A model generated the notes under the pieces. It was not told the DNA's origin. It worked only from the letters and a program-made list of their open reading frames with translations, and ran no database searches. A stretch of DNA of 44,032 nt from Betaproteobacteria bacterium. GTDB lineage: Bacteria; Pseudomonadota; Gammaproteobacteria; Burkholderiales; Eutrophovitaceae. Shown here piece by piece: positions 18,327 to 27,647 of the stretch. The stretch lies in contig CP070775.1 in assembly GCA_020346185.1 (NCBI GenBank), positions 2,056,988 through 2,101,019 on the forward strand, given 5' to 3'. The position numbers and the translations under genes are program-made. The number at the start of each line of letters is the position of its first letter. Positions within the stretch are counted from its first letter, which is position 1.

Positions 18327-19535
18327 TTAGATTACCGGGCGTCGGCGCCCGCCGGTTGCTTGCTTGAGACGCGGCAAAGTCTGCTCCAGCGCCTGACGAT
18401 ATTGCGCAGTTGCTTGTTCAGCTTTTCCTGTCCTCTCAAACAATCGAGCAAGTTCCAGATGCGCTGAATGCGTCGGCTGCACCGACAGGCTCGCTTCTAG
18501 GTAACTCTGCGCTTTGCCCCATAGTTCTTCATGCACGCATAGTCTGCCAAGGACCAGTAGTAGCACCGGATCCCGAGAATGCTCTTTGAGCCATTTTTCT
18601 GCTTGCTCTAGCTGTTTATCTACCCTGGCACCAAGGCACTCCGAGTAATAAGCAACAAGCGTAGAATCCCACTCCGAAGCCAGCGCCGCCTCGACAACCT
18701 TGTGCACGTCACTACAGCTGCCAAACGCTAGGAAGCGCTGCGCCGCCGTCGCCGCGATTTGCGGATCGCATCTTTGTCGGGACGACAAGCGCGACCAATA
18801 GGTGCGCAGTGCCTCGATGTCTGTTGCCTTGTCTCTCAGAGTCTCCATGCAGGCGTGGCGACGAATTTCCTCGAGCATCGCTCCATCGAAGACCTTGCGT
18901 TTCTCCAGTTTTGGCAGTAGCGCCAGCAATGCTTCCCAGTCGTGAGCCTGTTCTCTCGCGCGAAGTTCCAGTTTCAGCGCTTCGGTGTGTTTCTCCGGCA
19001 GCTGACGCAACGCATTAAGGGCATCGTGGTAACGCCGCTCATCAAGATACATCTCAGCCTGTGCCATCAGGCGCGCAACACTGACTTCGGGCGCCTGCTC
19101 TGCGGCCTTGGTCAAATACTCGTCACGCAGCGCATAGTCACGCCGGCCGTGGGCAGACCATGCACCCACCAGCGCCGCCAAGCCGGCTGAGGAGTCTGTC
19201 GACAGAACAGCAGCAGCGGCACGTTCGGCCTTGCCGAAACGTCCCTCGAAGTAATTGCGCAAAGCGTCTGCAAATGTCGCTCTTTCCTTGTTCTGCGCAC
19301 GCCTCTTCTGAAACTCGCGCACGCGGCCTGGCATGGAGGTCAATAGCATTACGGCACGGACCAACAGATACCCCGCGACAATGCTGGCCAGCACCAGGAG
19401 GATGGCAAGATTGAGTGAGAGTTCGATGCGGTGTAGCGGGGTTACCAGCAGCACGAATCCCTGGTTGACACGAGCCACCAGAGTCACTCCAATCGCCAAA
19501 GCAGCCAACGCAATAATCCACAACAACCAGCGCAT
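18327..19535 (-). CDS. hemY: HemY-type membrane TPR protein
   Basis: A 402-residue inner-membrane protein with two N-terminal helices (about 3-20 and 41-66) followed by TPR-like helical repeats (100-390), the architecture of gammaproteobacterial HemY. This is not the oxygen-dependent protoporphyrinogen oxidase also called HemY. It is associated with heme synthesis, but its exact task is unclear. The ATG at 19535 (MRWLLWII) is chosen over the upstream extension to 19577. It comes after hemX, as in pseudomonads and enterics. Confidence 0.9.
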   Translation of the reverse strand: MRWLLWIIALAALAIGVTLVARVNQGFVLLVTPLHRIELSLNLAILLVLASIVAGYLLVRAVMLLTSMPGRVREFQKRRAQNKERATFADALRNYFEGRFGKAERAAAAVLSTDSSAGLAALVGAWSAHGRRDYALRDEYLTKAAEQAPEVSVARLMAQAEMYLDERRYHDALNALRQLPEKHTEALKLELRAREQAHDWEALLALLPKLEKRKVFDGAMLEEIRRHACMETLRDKATDIEALRTYWSRLSSRQRCDPQIAATAAQRFLAFGSCSDVHKVVEAALASEWDSTLVAYYSECLGARVDKQLEQAEKWLKEHSRDPVLLLVLGRLCVHEELWGKAQSYLEASLSVQPTHSAHLELARLFERTGKAEQATAQYRQALEQTLPRLKQATGGRRRPVI

Positions 19536-19671
19536 CGCGTGTCCTATTCCAGACCGGGTGAATCCGAACAAGCGCAAATCACGTCGCTCGAGGATCTCTG
19601 GCGACCCGATTCTGCATAAGCGACGCTCGCTGCTGCCAAACCTGGCCCAATTGCCGTTGCCAGGGTCGAAT

Positions 19672-20865
19672 TCATCGCACGCTACGCTCTTTTACAAGGC
19701 GATATGTGCGTACCGCATCTAGGCTCGCACTAACGTCCGGCAGCTTAATCTGAATATTCGATTCAGCGAGTTCATTTAGGGTTTCAATTGACGAAGCTAC
19801 CGCCGGCGCGGCGGCGTCGAAGTAACGTCTCGACCACTCCACTGCGGCGGCCAGGTCAGCCCTGTATGCCTGCTGATCACGCGCCAACAGAGCCAGGCGC
19901 GCGCCGAGCAGCCTGAGTTTGAGGTTCTCTCTGAGGAAAAAGGCCTGATCGGGTGCCAGCAACGGCGTCTCAGGCGCATCGGATCGTCGAATGCGCACAA
20001 GGCTGCGCAGGTCATGCCACATTTCCGTAATCAGCAGACGCCAGCCTTCGTCAGAAGCATCGGCTGCCGCACCCCCATGTCCCGCGACGGGTCTGGTTTC
20101 CATCATCAGTGGCAGCTCGTCGACCCTCGCAATGACGCGTTCGAGCTTCAGACCGATACCAGTGACATCGACGAACGGAGATGCCTTCAGGCGCTCGATG
20201 TCTTCTGCAATTACCCGCCGAACCTGCGTTAGCTGCGGCCGATCCGACCTGGCAAGCCGCGCATCGGCTGCCTCTAGAGCAATCAACGCCGCTTTGACAT
20301 TGCCAGCGAGCTGTAGTTGCTGGCTGGCAACCAGCAGGATTTGCTCGACTTCGGCAAGCGTCCACTCATCTCTCGAATGTGACAGCTCTTCGTACAGCGT
20401 CTCGATCGCCAGACGCTGATTCTGCATCCCGGCTAGTCGCGCCTCGAGCTGACCGAGCCGTGCCTCGATATCGCGCATCACCTCTCTCGCGTCACTGGAC
20501 AGTCTGCGACTGTCATTGCCGATGGTTTCAAGCTGATCCAGTTTGCGCGCCAACTCGAGCTCCAACTGCGCTCTTTCGCGGCGTAGTTCATAGTTCTGCC
20601 ATGCAGTAAAGCCTGCCGCTGCCAGCGCAATCAGCAGCGCCAGCATAGCAATCACTGCAGATGCGCCGCGTCTTTGCCGGGGCGCGTCATCCGCCGTTTT
20701 TGATGGCGCCGAAGAAGTCTGCTCTGCAACCGGCCTGTCTGCCGTCGCCCCGGTGGAGAGCTTACGGTCCCCTTTTCCGGTCGCCACTTCCATCCCGCTA
20801 TCTTTGCTGTCTTCGCTTACCGAAACAGGACTTTCGGTTTGCTGATCAGTGCTTTTCTCGCTCAT
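19672..20865 (-). CDS. hemX: HemX-type membrane protein
   Basis: A 397-residue protein with a cytoplasmic Ser/Thr/Lys-rich tail (1-67), one transmembrane helix (about 68-89), a coiled coil (about 92-160, heptad-rich with QLELELARKLDQLE) and a helical periplasmic domain. This is the HemX layout; it was long annotated as uroporphyrin-III C-methyltransferase without evidence of that activity. The ATG at 20865 is chosen; the open frame to 20961 overlaps hemD. Position between hemD and hemY is the conserved order. Confidence 0.9.
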   Translation of the reverse strand: MSEKSTDQQTESPVSVSEDSKDSGMEVATGKGDRKLSTGATADRPVAEQTSSAPSKTADDAPRQRRGASAVIAMLALLIALAAAGFTAWQNYELRRERAQLELELARKLDQLETIGNDSRRLSSDAREVMRDIEARLGQLEARLAGMQNQRLAIETLYEELSHSRDEWTLAEVEQILLVASQQLQLAGNVKAALIALEAADARLARSDRPQLTQVRRVIAEDIERLKASPFVDVTGIGLKLERVIARVDELPLMMETRPVAGHGGAAADASDEGWRLLITEMWHDLRSLVRIRRSDAPETPLLAPDQAFFLRENLKLRLLGARLALLARDQQAYRADLAAAVEWSRRYFDAAAPAVASSIETLNELAESNIQIKLPDVSASLDAVRTYRLVKERSVR

Positions 20866-20881
20866 GAAGTATCCGTTCAGA

Positions 20882-21664
20882 TCAAGACGCTGAAGCCCGC
20901 AACCCGCGAAACCAGCTCGACAGACCTTGCACAAGGCCCTCGTCGCCGGCCTTGGTAACAAATATTACTTTGACTGCTTGCGAAAAACCGCGAACCGCAA
21001 CATGGGGGTGGTTAACGAACAACGGTGTATCGCGGAGCAACCAGCCATGCTCACCCGCTAGAACAAACAGATTTTCCAGTATCTCCCCACTGGTTGCCAT
21101 CCATGCCCCAATGCGCCCGCGGTGAAACAACGGTTCCACGGTAGTAAACGCCGCACGTGGCAACCGGCGCCGGTAACATTCAAGAAACGACACGCGGGCT
21201 CCGCGCAATTTCAGGATCGACGCCAGCGTGTCGCTACCGCCCTCTCCTCTGACTACCAGCACTGACCAACCGGCCACCTCACTCAGCCATGGCGAGGCAG
21301 CGAGTGCTTCTGAGCCACTCGCCTCGCACGGCACAATAATCTCGCTCCATCCGGCGGCCTCTAACGCCGCGGCCGTGCTCGGCCCTACTGCCGCAACGCG
21401 CAACTGATTGACACAACCATACTTCTCAACGAGCAATGGAACACCGAGGCGCACTGCCGTCGGGCTGACAAAAACCAGCAAATCAATATCCGCTTGCCGG
21501 CTCGGTAGCAAAGTAAAAGCCGCAGCAGACAACGGCTCGATCTCCACCCCAGGGAAAACCGTAGGCACGCCTCCCAGTTGCCGGATAGCACGCGCGAGCG
21601 GTAGCGCCTGTTCGGCCGGTCGCGTCACCAGCACACCCACACCATCAAGATCGCGATCACTCAC
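20882..21664 (-). CDS. hemD: Uroporphyrinogen-III synthase
   Basis: A 260-residue enzyme that closes and inverts ring D of hydroxymethylbilane to give uroporphyrinogen III. The family diverges strongly, but LLVFVSPTAVRLGVP, AVGPSTAAALEAAG, VLVVRGEGG and CYRRRLP are recognisable, and its place directly after hemC, with an ATGA overlap, settles it. It ends 16 bp before hemX. Confidence 0.93.
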   Translation of the reverse strand: MSDRDLDGVGVLVTRPAEQALPLARAIRQLGGVPTVFPGVEIEPLSAAAFTLLPSRQADIDLLVFVSPTAVRLGVPLLVEKYGCVNQLRVAAVGPSTAAALEAAGWSEIIVPCEASGSEALAASPWLSEVAGWSVLVVRGEGGSDTLASILKLRGARVSFLECYRRRLPRAAFTTVEPLFHRGRIGAWMATSGEILENLFVLAGEHGWLLRDTPLFVNHPHVAVRGFSQAVKVIFVTKAGDEGLVQGLSSWFRGLRASAS

Positions 21665-22605
21665 GCTGTCGTATCCAGCGAGGAAAGAATTTCCCCAGCG
21701 CCACGTTCTGTCAGCCGCTGCGCGAGCTCCTTGCCGATCTTGTCTTGCACAAAGGCAGAGTGGGGCAAACTCAACTCCTCCTCGATCAGTCTCGAACCGT
21801 CTGGCGATGCCACGAAGCCGCGCAACCGGATCTGCCCACCGATGAGCTGCGCGTATCCACCTAGCGGCACGGTACAGCTACCGCCGAGCGCTCGCGACAG
21901 GGAACGTTCGGCTTCGACGCAACAGCGCGTCTGGGCATCATCCAGCGGCGCCAGCAATTCGTGAAGTTCTATCCTGTCGTCGCGGCATTCTATGCCCAAA
22001 GCGCCTTGGCCCACCGCCGGCAGACTCTCCTCGGGCTCCAACAGATGCGTGATCCGATGTTGCAGCTCGAGACGGGTCAGTCCCGCAGCGGCAAGAATGA
22101 TTGCTGAAAATTCACCCTCGTCGAGTTTGCGCAAGCGTGTCTGAACATTGCCGCGCAAGGGTTTGACCTCAACTCTCGGATGACGAGCTTTGATCTGGCT
22201 TTGCCGTCGCAAGCTGGAAGTGCCCAAAATACAGCCCGGCACCAGCGACCGCAAATTGGCGAACTGGTTCGACACAAATGCATCGCGCGGTTCTTCCCGC
22301 GCCAAGATCGCCTCGATGCGAAACCCGCCCGGCAGTTGCATCGGCACATCCTTCATAGAATGGACCGCGATATCGGCCCGACCGTCGGCCAAAGCTTGTT
22401 CCAATTCCTTTACAAACAACCCCTTGCCGCCGATGCTTGCAAGCGAGCTATCCAGGCGGCGGTCACCTTCGGTCGTCAATCCCAGCAAGGATACCTCTAG
22501 TTCCGGATAATGGCGCTGTAGCAACGAACTTACGTAACGTGCCTGCCACAGCGCGAGCGCGCTTTGACGAGTAGCTATGACGATGGACTTGAACGTGTCT
22601 GACAA
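21661..22605 (-). CDS. hemC: Hydroxymethylbilane synthase (porphobilinogen deaminase)
   Basis: A 314-residue enzyme that polymerises four porphobilinogens on a dipyrromethane cofactor. The cofactor-binding cysteine is C244 in GGSCTVPLGG; VHSMKDVPMQLP and LGTSSLRRQSQ are conserved. The only start that fits the family N-terminus (SIVIATRQSALALWQA) is a TTG at 22605, with no strong ribosome site, so translation may be weak or regulated. It overlaps hemD by 4 bp. About 590 bp separate it from algR, compared with a short gap in pseudomonads. Confidence 0.95.
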   Translation of the reverse strand: MSDTFKSIVIATRQSALALWQARYVSSLLQRHYPELEVSLLGLTTEGDRRLDSSLASIGGKGLFVKELEQALADGRADIAVHSMKDVPMQLPGGFRIEAILAREEPRDAFVSNQFANLRSLVPGCILGTSSLRRQSQIKARHPRVEVKPLRGNVQTRLRKLDEGEFSAIILAAAGLTRLELQHRITHLLEPEESLPAVGQGALGIECRDDRIELHELLAPLDDAQTRCCVEAERSLSRALGGSCTVPLGGYAQLIGGQIRLRGFVASPDGSRLIEEELSLPHSAFVQDKIGKELAQRLTERGAGEILSSLDTTA

Positions 22606-22961
22606 GGTTACCGTTACAACCTGAACCCAAGAATCGACGATCGTCGGCCAACCAATCGCTTCAACTGCGTTAGCCGCAAATTGCTAGTCTAACCGGTTCC
22701 CAATAGTGGGTACTGCCGCCTCAGGCTAGACGGACTGATCGCAAGATGCGCTGGCGTGTGGCGGCTCATGACAGATCGCGCTCACCGCGAGATCGCTTAC
22801 TTTAGCGCTCGGACTGCAGCGTCGCAAACTCGGCATCGCCCAAGATCCAAAGACCGCTACTGGTAAGGCGCTCAAAGAATTGCTCGTAAAAGCCAGACTT
22901 GCCCATTCAGTTTCCAAACGTAATAACGATTATCGAACGCGCCCCCGTTGACGGCGAAAAC
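22606..22961. other. Stretch of ~350 bp with no recognised gene, between hemC and the algR side
   Basis: Both strands are broken by stops, with only short frames (for example minus 22726-22917) that match nothing I know. It should contain the hemC promoter, but I could not pick a convincing -35/-10 pair. It may be debris from a gene that once followed algR. Confidence 0.45.
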
Positions 22962-23198
22962 CTAGCGAAACAGCGTCTCCTCACGATAAAACAGTACCAG
23001 CAGGATGACCGACTCTTCAGCTATCCTGTCTGCCGGCCAAGCTTGGCGGCGGCACTTCAAGCCCGTTTTAAGGCTGCTACATTTGAACAGGTTTTGATCC
23101 AGATTACCCATTTTCCTGCCGGCTGCAGGGACTTGCGGCAACGTAGCCGCTGTTGCCGACCAGCTCGTGAGCAAGGCGATTGTCGCGAATCGATTCAT
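22962..23198 (-). CDS. Small putative secreted protein coupled to algR
   Basis: A 78-residue open frame whose ATG overlaps the algR stop by 4 bp (ATGA), which argues for a real coupled gene. It begins with a signal-peptide-like stretch, MNRFATIALLTSWSATAA, then turns basic and Cys-containing (NLFKCSSLKTGLKCRR). The second half does not look like a folded domain, so it could be the 5' remnant of a longer, frameshifted gene. I do not recognise it. Confidence 0.35.
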   Translation of the reverse strand: MNRFATIALLTSWSATAATLPQVPAAGRKMGNLDQNLFKCSSLKTGLKCRRQAWPADRIAEESVILLVLFYREETLFR

Positions 23199-23965
23199 GT
23201 ATTTTTCTTGCCCAACTGCCTGATCAAAGGTTGTTGACGGCGACTAACTGGAAGTGCTTCGTCAACGCAACGAACGCGCACCACCCAACGCGCCTCCCCC
23301 CCGCCTGCATATGATTCTCTCTCGAACGACTCAATGCGGTCTTTCGCGACCAGACAATTACGGTGAATACGTACGAAGCGGTCGCGGAACTCTTTTTCGA
23401 GGCGTGACAAGGACTCCTCGAGAACTAGCTCTCGCTGCTCTGTGCGGATCGTAACGTACTTGAGTTCAGCGCGCAGATACAGAATATCGGCGACCGGAAC
23501 CAGCTGGACTTTGCCACGCTCATGTACCGAAAGATGCGTTCGTGCGCTGCCAGCGATCTCGCTCAAGACGTCGAGCGAAATCCGCGTGATTGATCGCGCC
23601 CGAGCCAACGCATCATTGAGGCGTCGCAGTCGAATCGGTTTGACCAGATAGTCGATCGCGTGCAGCTCGAACGCACTGATTGCGTAATCGTCGTAAGCGG
23701 TCGTAAACACCACATGCGGCGGATCGTCCAGTTTCTGCAGGTGACGCGCCGTTTCGAGGCCATCCATTTCCGGCATTCTAATATCGAGCAAAACCACGTC
23801 CGCCGGACGGCGCTGAAGGAGTTCGAGTAATCTCTGTCCATTTTCCGCCTCGCCTACGACTTCAATCGGGATCATTTCGGCGATATCTTCGAGCAAGCTT
23901 CTGAGCCGATTGCGAGCGAGCGCCTCGTCATCGGTAATCGCGATTCTTAGCTCGGCACCGGCCAT
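23195..23965 (-). CDS. algR: LytTR-type response regulator, AlgR-like
   Basis: A 256-residue regulator. The receiver domain has acidic residues D12/D13, the phospho-acceptor D61 in VVLLDIRMPEMDG, and the conserved K in YLVKPIR. The C-terminal LytTR DNA-binding domain (about 150-250) shows ILYLRAELKYVTIRT and FVRIHRNCLV. The ATG at 23965 overlaps the kinase stop (TGATG). In pseudomonads AlgR controls alginate, pili and virulence and sits next to hemC as here; the target genes in this organism are unknown. Confidence 0.92.
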   Translation of the reverse strand: MAGAELRIAITDDEALARNRLRSLLEDIAEMIPIEVVGEAENGQRLLELLQRRPADVVLLDIRMPEMDGLETARHLQKLDDPPHVVFTTAYDDYAISAFELHAIDYLVKPIRLRRLNDALARARSITRISLDVLSEIAGSARTHLSVHERGKVQLVPVADILYLRAELKYVTIRTEQRELVLEESLSRLEKEFRDRFVRIHRNCLVAKDRIESFERESYAGGGEARWVVRVRCVDEALPVSRRQQPLIRQLGKKNT

Positions 23966-24984
23966 CACGCTGCCTTTACGTACGGAAGGACGATGCGCAC
24001 CTCAAAGCGCACATCCTCTGATTTGGTGGTCAGGCTGGCTTCGGCATCGAAGTGCAATTGAAGCCTTTCCCTGATGTTTGCCAACGCCATTCTGTTGCCC
24101 GACTGTTGCCGGCAGGACTGCGGTACAGGATTGCTCAGGACAACGTCCAGACGTTCACCTTTGCGATGGATGTCAATGGTGATCGTACCCGCTTTCGCAG
24201 ACGGCTCAATTCCATGATAGACCGCATTCTCCAGTAAGGGCTGCAGCATCAACGGCGGCACCATGGCATCTTCCGGCAGCTCATCGATGCGCCATTCAAC
24301 GTTGAGCCGATCTTCCAGCCGAAGCGATTCAATCTCCAGATACTGTCGACACAACAGCAACTCACGTTGGAGTGGTATTAACTTTCGGTTGTCTTCCATG
24401 AGCACGCGAAACAACTCGGAAAGGTCTTCGAGTGCCGTCTCGGCACGGCGCGGCTCGGTGCGCATGAGACTGAGTACCGCGTTGAGGCTGTTGAACAGGA
24501 AATGAGGCCGGATGCGCGCCTGCAGCGCCTGCAATCTGGCCTCCGTCAGGGCCGGAGACAGCGCCCTGTTGCGCAGATCGAAGTAAGCGATCAAGCTTAA
24601 AGTGAGGATCGCGGTGAAAAGCCAATAGCGCAAGAGCGTGTTGAATCCGTCAGCGTGCGGCAGCAACAACCATACGAACTGGACGAGTGCCGTGACCACC
24701 AGCAACTCGACGATCACGACACAGAGCACCGCGAAGCGAAAGTCGATGCGGCGCAACCAGGAAGCGCCAATCACGAGAACAAGCAGCGAAATTATCGTAA
24801 CTGGCAATACAAAAACGACCGCAACGGCGGACGCACCCAGCCAGGCTGCCAGCGAATCGTGGCGCAGCCCTTGGGCGATCAAGGTAGCTGTGGTCACGAA
24901 AACGAATATCGACAACATAACGCCAAGATTTCGGAAATCCGGCAACGTATTGGTCGACAGGTTCTGATTTATACTTGCCATCAT
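23965..24984 (-). CDS. algZ: LytS/AlgZ(FimS)-type sensor histidine kinase
   Basis: A 339-residue membrane kinase with four predicted helices (about 20-38, 50-74, 83-108, 118-136). A His_kinase domain follows with H161 in [12 protein letters not shown], and an atypical ATPase domain with [15 protein letters not shown] (N-box) and [10 protein letters not shown]. This is the AlgZ/FimS layout, without a large periplasmic sensor domain. It is translationally coupled to algR and divergent from argH, the same order as in Pseudomonas. The ATG at 24984 is preferred; upstream frame 24985-25023 is unlike the family. Confidence 0.92.
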   Translation of the reverse strand: MMASINQNLSTNTLPDFRNLGVMLSIFVFVTTATLIAQGLRHDSLAAWLGASAVAVVFVLPVTIISLLVLVIGASWLRRIDFRFAVLCVVIVELLVVTALVQFVWLLLPHADGFNTLLRYWLFTAILTLSLIAYFDLRNRALSPALTEARLQALQARIRPHFLFNSLNAVLSLMRTEPRRAETALEDLSELFRVLMEDNRKLIPLQRELLLCRQYLEIESLRLEDRLNVEWRIDELPEDAMVPPLMLQPLLENAVYHGIEPSAKAGTITIDIHRKGERLDVVLSNPVPQSCRQQSGNRMALANIRERLQLHFDAEASLTTKSEDVRFEVRIVLPYVKAA

Positions 24985-25117
24985 TCCAAACAACGGATGC
25001 AAGCATTGGACCCGGACGGCCATATTTGCGAGTCTGCAAACCTTGCCGCCAATGCTAGACCCAAAAGCGCGCGACTCTCGTAACCTTGACCCAGATTCTG
25101 ATTTGGCGCCGAACAGG

Positions 25118-26524
25118 ATGACACCCGACGACCCCAGCCGCGTGAGTGAAGACCAAACCTGGTCCGGGCGATTCAGTGAACCCGTCGCCGATTTGGTGAA
25201 GCACTACTCCGCATCTATCGGATTTGACCAACGCCTTGCTGAGTTCGACATACAGGGCTCACTTGCGCATGCGAAGATGTTACATGCTTGCAACGTGCTC
25301 TCGGCTAAAGACCTTGCCGACATCGAGCGCGGCCTGGGGCAAATCTCCGAGGAGATCACTCGCGGAATATTTGAGTGGTCGGTCGATCACGAGGATGTAC
25401 ACCTGAACATCGAGCATCGCTTGACGGAACTGGTGGGTGACGCTGGCAAACGGCTGCATACGGCCCGCTCGCGCAACGACCAGGTGGCAACCGATATCCG
25501 GCTTTATTTACGGCATTCGATTGACAACATACTGCAACTGTTGCGCTCATTTCAAGCTAACCTGCTCGATCTCGCGGAACAGCATGTCGACACACTAATG
25601 CCGGGATTCACTCACCTGCAGGTTGCACAACCGGTGTCGTTCGCGCATCATCTGATGGCCTATTACGAAATGACATTGCGCGACGCGCAACGCTTCAGCG
25701 AATGCCGCGCAAGGGTGAACCTTTTGCCGCTTGGCGCCGCGGCGCTCGCCGGAACCACATTTCCCATTGACCGTGCGAAAGTCGCGCGAGAACTCGGCTT
25801 TGACGACGTGTGTCAGAATTCGCTTGACGCGGTATCCGATCGTGATTTCGCAATTGAATTCTGCGCCGACGCAGCTTTGTTGATGATGCACCTGTCGCGT
25901 CTGTCAGAGGAGCTGATACTGTGGATGAATCCTCGCTTTGGGTTCGTGCGTCTGGCGGACCGTTTTTGCACCGGTTCATCGATCATGCCACAAAAGAAGA
26001 ATCCCGACGTTCCCGAACTGGTACGCGGCAAGACCGGGCGGGTAAACGGCGACCTCATCTCATTACTCACACTAATGAAGGCTCAGCCACTGGCATACAA
26101 CAAAGACAATCAGGAAGACAAGGAGCCATTGTTCGATAGCATCGACACGGTCGTCACTTCACTGCGCATTTACGCCGACTTGTTGATGGGAATCGAGGTT
26201 GATCGCGACGCCATGCGCTCCGCCGCCTCGGAAGGCTTTGCCACGGCAACCGATCTTGCCGATTATCTCGTCAGGAAGGGTCTGCCGTTCCGGGAAGCAC
26301 ACGAGGCCGTTGCCCGCGCGGTGCGATCGGCGGCAGAAAAAGGCGTCGACCTCGCCGACTTGTCGGTCGAGGATTTGCGGCAGTTCTCTTCGTTGATCGA
26401 CGAAGATGCGCGCACCCAGCTATCGCTCGACGGCGCTCTTGCGGCGCGCAACCACGTTGGCGGTACGGCCGCGCAACAAGTCAAGCGCGCAATCGAGGCA
26501 GCGCGCAAATCGATTTTCGGTTGA
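25118..26524 (+). CDS. argH: Argininosuccinate lyase
   Basis: A 468-residue enzyme splitting argininosuccinate into arginine and fumarate. It has the signature loop [23 protein letters not shown] and [15 protein letters not shown]. The ATG at 25118 puts about 13 residues before the conserved DQTWSGRF; an ATG at 25052 would give a longer, unconserved leader. It is divergent from algZ, the conserved arrangement. No other arginine gene is in the window. Confidence 0.95.
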   Translation: MTPDDPSRVSEDQTWSGRFSEPVADLVKHYSASIGFDQRLAEFDIQGSLAHAKMLHACNVLSAKDLADIERGLGQISEEITRGIFEWSVDHEDVHLNIEHRLTELVGDAGKRLHTARSRNDQVATDIRLYLRHSIDNILQLLRSFQANLLDLAEQHVDTLMPGFTHLQVAQPVSFAHHLMAYYEMTLRDAQRFSECRARVNLLPLGAAALAGTTFPIDRAKVARELGFDDVCQNSLDAVSDRDFAIEFCADAALLMMHLSRLSEELILWMNPRFGFVRLADRFCTGSSIMPQKKNPDVPELVRGKTGRVNGDLISLLTLMKAQPLAYNKDNQEDKEPLFDSIDTVVTSLRIYADLLMGIEVDRDAMRSAASEGFATATDLADYLVRKGLPFREAHEAVARAVRSAAEKGVDLADLSVEDLRQFSSLIDEDARTQLSLDGALAARNHVGGTAAQQVKRAIEAARKSIFG

Positions 26525-26588
26525 GCGTGTCGGCTCCGCGTGCAGCGTAGGCGGAGTGGGCTGGCGATAGCAGCAACGCGCCACCTCC

Positions 26589-27497
26589 ATGCCTGTTCCC
26601 GGTCGAGATGAACGTGTCTGGCAGACGATTGGTGCCGCGCTAAGCGCCTGCACCAAAAAGCCCTTTTCAGTTAAGCGCATCCGCCCGGTTTCGGGTGGCT
26701 GCATCAACAGCACCATCATCATCAGCAATGACGACAGTAACTACTTCGTCAAGCTGAACTCTGCAAGGTATGCGGAGATGTTCGCGGCCGAGGCCGATGG
26801 CTTGCGCTACCTGTCAGGTGCGCATGCGCTGCGAGTGCCGATGCCGTTATGTTGCGGCAGCGACGATGAACATGCCTGGCTCGTACTCGAGAAGCTTGGC
26901 GAGCTGGATTCGAAAACGACCCGAGACTGGCGTCAGCTCGGTCGTGGCCTGGCATCGATGCATCGCCACCAATACAAACAATACGGTTGGCATCGCGACA
27001 ATACCATTGGATCCACGCCGCAACGCAATCATTATTCTGACAATTGGATTGAGTTCGTGCGTAATCAACGCATCGGATATCAACTCGGTCTGGCAGACAA
27101 GAATTGCCACGACAAACGTTTGCAGTCGAACGGACGCCAGTTGCTCGATCGCCTTCCCCAGTTGTTAGCCGATCATGACCCGGCTCCTTCCTTGCTGCAC
27201 GGCGACCTGTGGTCCGGAAACATCGCATTCTGCGAAAATGGTCAACCTGTTGTGTTTGATCCGGCGGTCTATTACGGCGACCGCGAGACGGATGTCGCAA
27301 TGACCGAGCTGTTCGGTGGTTTCCCGCCCGAATTCTATAATGCATACAATGCGGAATGGCCGCTGGAGACCGGTTATCGCTTACGCAAGCACCTGTATAA
27401 CCTCTATCACTTACTGAATCACCTCAATCTGTTTGGCGGAGCTTACTTGGCACAATGCCAAGCAACCATTGACAGACTGCTGGCGCACGTCAACTGA
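26589..27497 (+). CDS. Fructosamine kinase family protein
   Basis: A 302-residue protein of the fructosamine/ketosamine-3-kinase family, a kinase fold related to aminoglycoside phosphotransferases. Motifs are VSGGCINST near the N-terminus, FVKLN (lysine K55), the catalytic HGDLWSGN (204-211) and the metal-binding FDPAVYYGDRETD (222-235). Bacterial members phosphorylate ribulosamines or similar glycation adducts on proteins, though the substrate here cannot be read from sequence. The start ATG at 26589 has a weak ribosome site. It stands 64 bp after argH on the same strand. Confidence 0.9.
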   Translation: MPVPGRDERVWQTIGAALSACTKKPFSVKRIRPVSGGCINSTIIISNDDSNYFVKLNSARYAEMFAAEADGLRYLSGAHALRVPMPLCCGSDDEHAWLVLEKLGELDSKTTRDWRQLGRGLASMHRHQYKQYGWHRDNTIGSTPQRNHYSDNWIEFVRNQRIGYQLGLADKNCHDKRLQSNGRQLLDRLPQLLADHDPAPSLLHGDLWSGNIAFCENGQPVVFDPAVYYGDRETDVAMTELFGGFPPEFYNAYNAEWPLETGYRLRKHLYNLYHLLNHLNLFGGAYLAQCQATIDRLLAHVN

Positions 27498-27647
27498 GCG
27501 CGAATCGCTCATCCAACGGTTGCTGATTGGTAGACGGACTGATACATTCGCCATCCGCAAAACCCCTCCGGAGCGCAGTACAGTGCGTTCATGCGCTGAA
27601 TCCGCATCGCTCGCCCGTCCGGGTGCAACGTGGGAGAACCAACGGAA

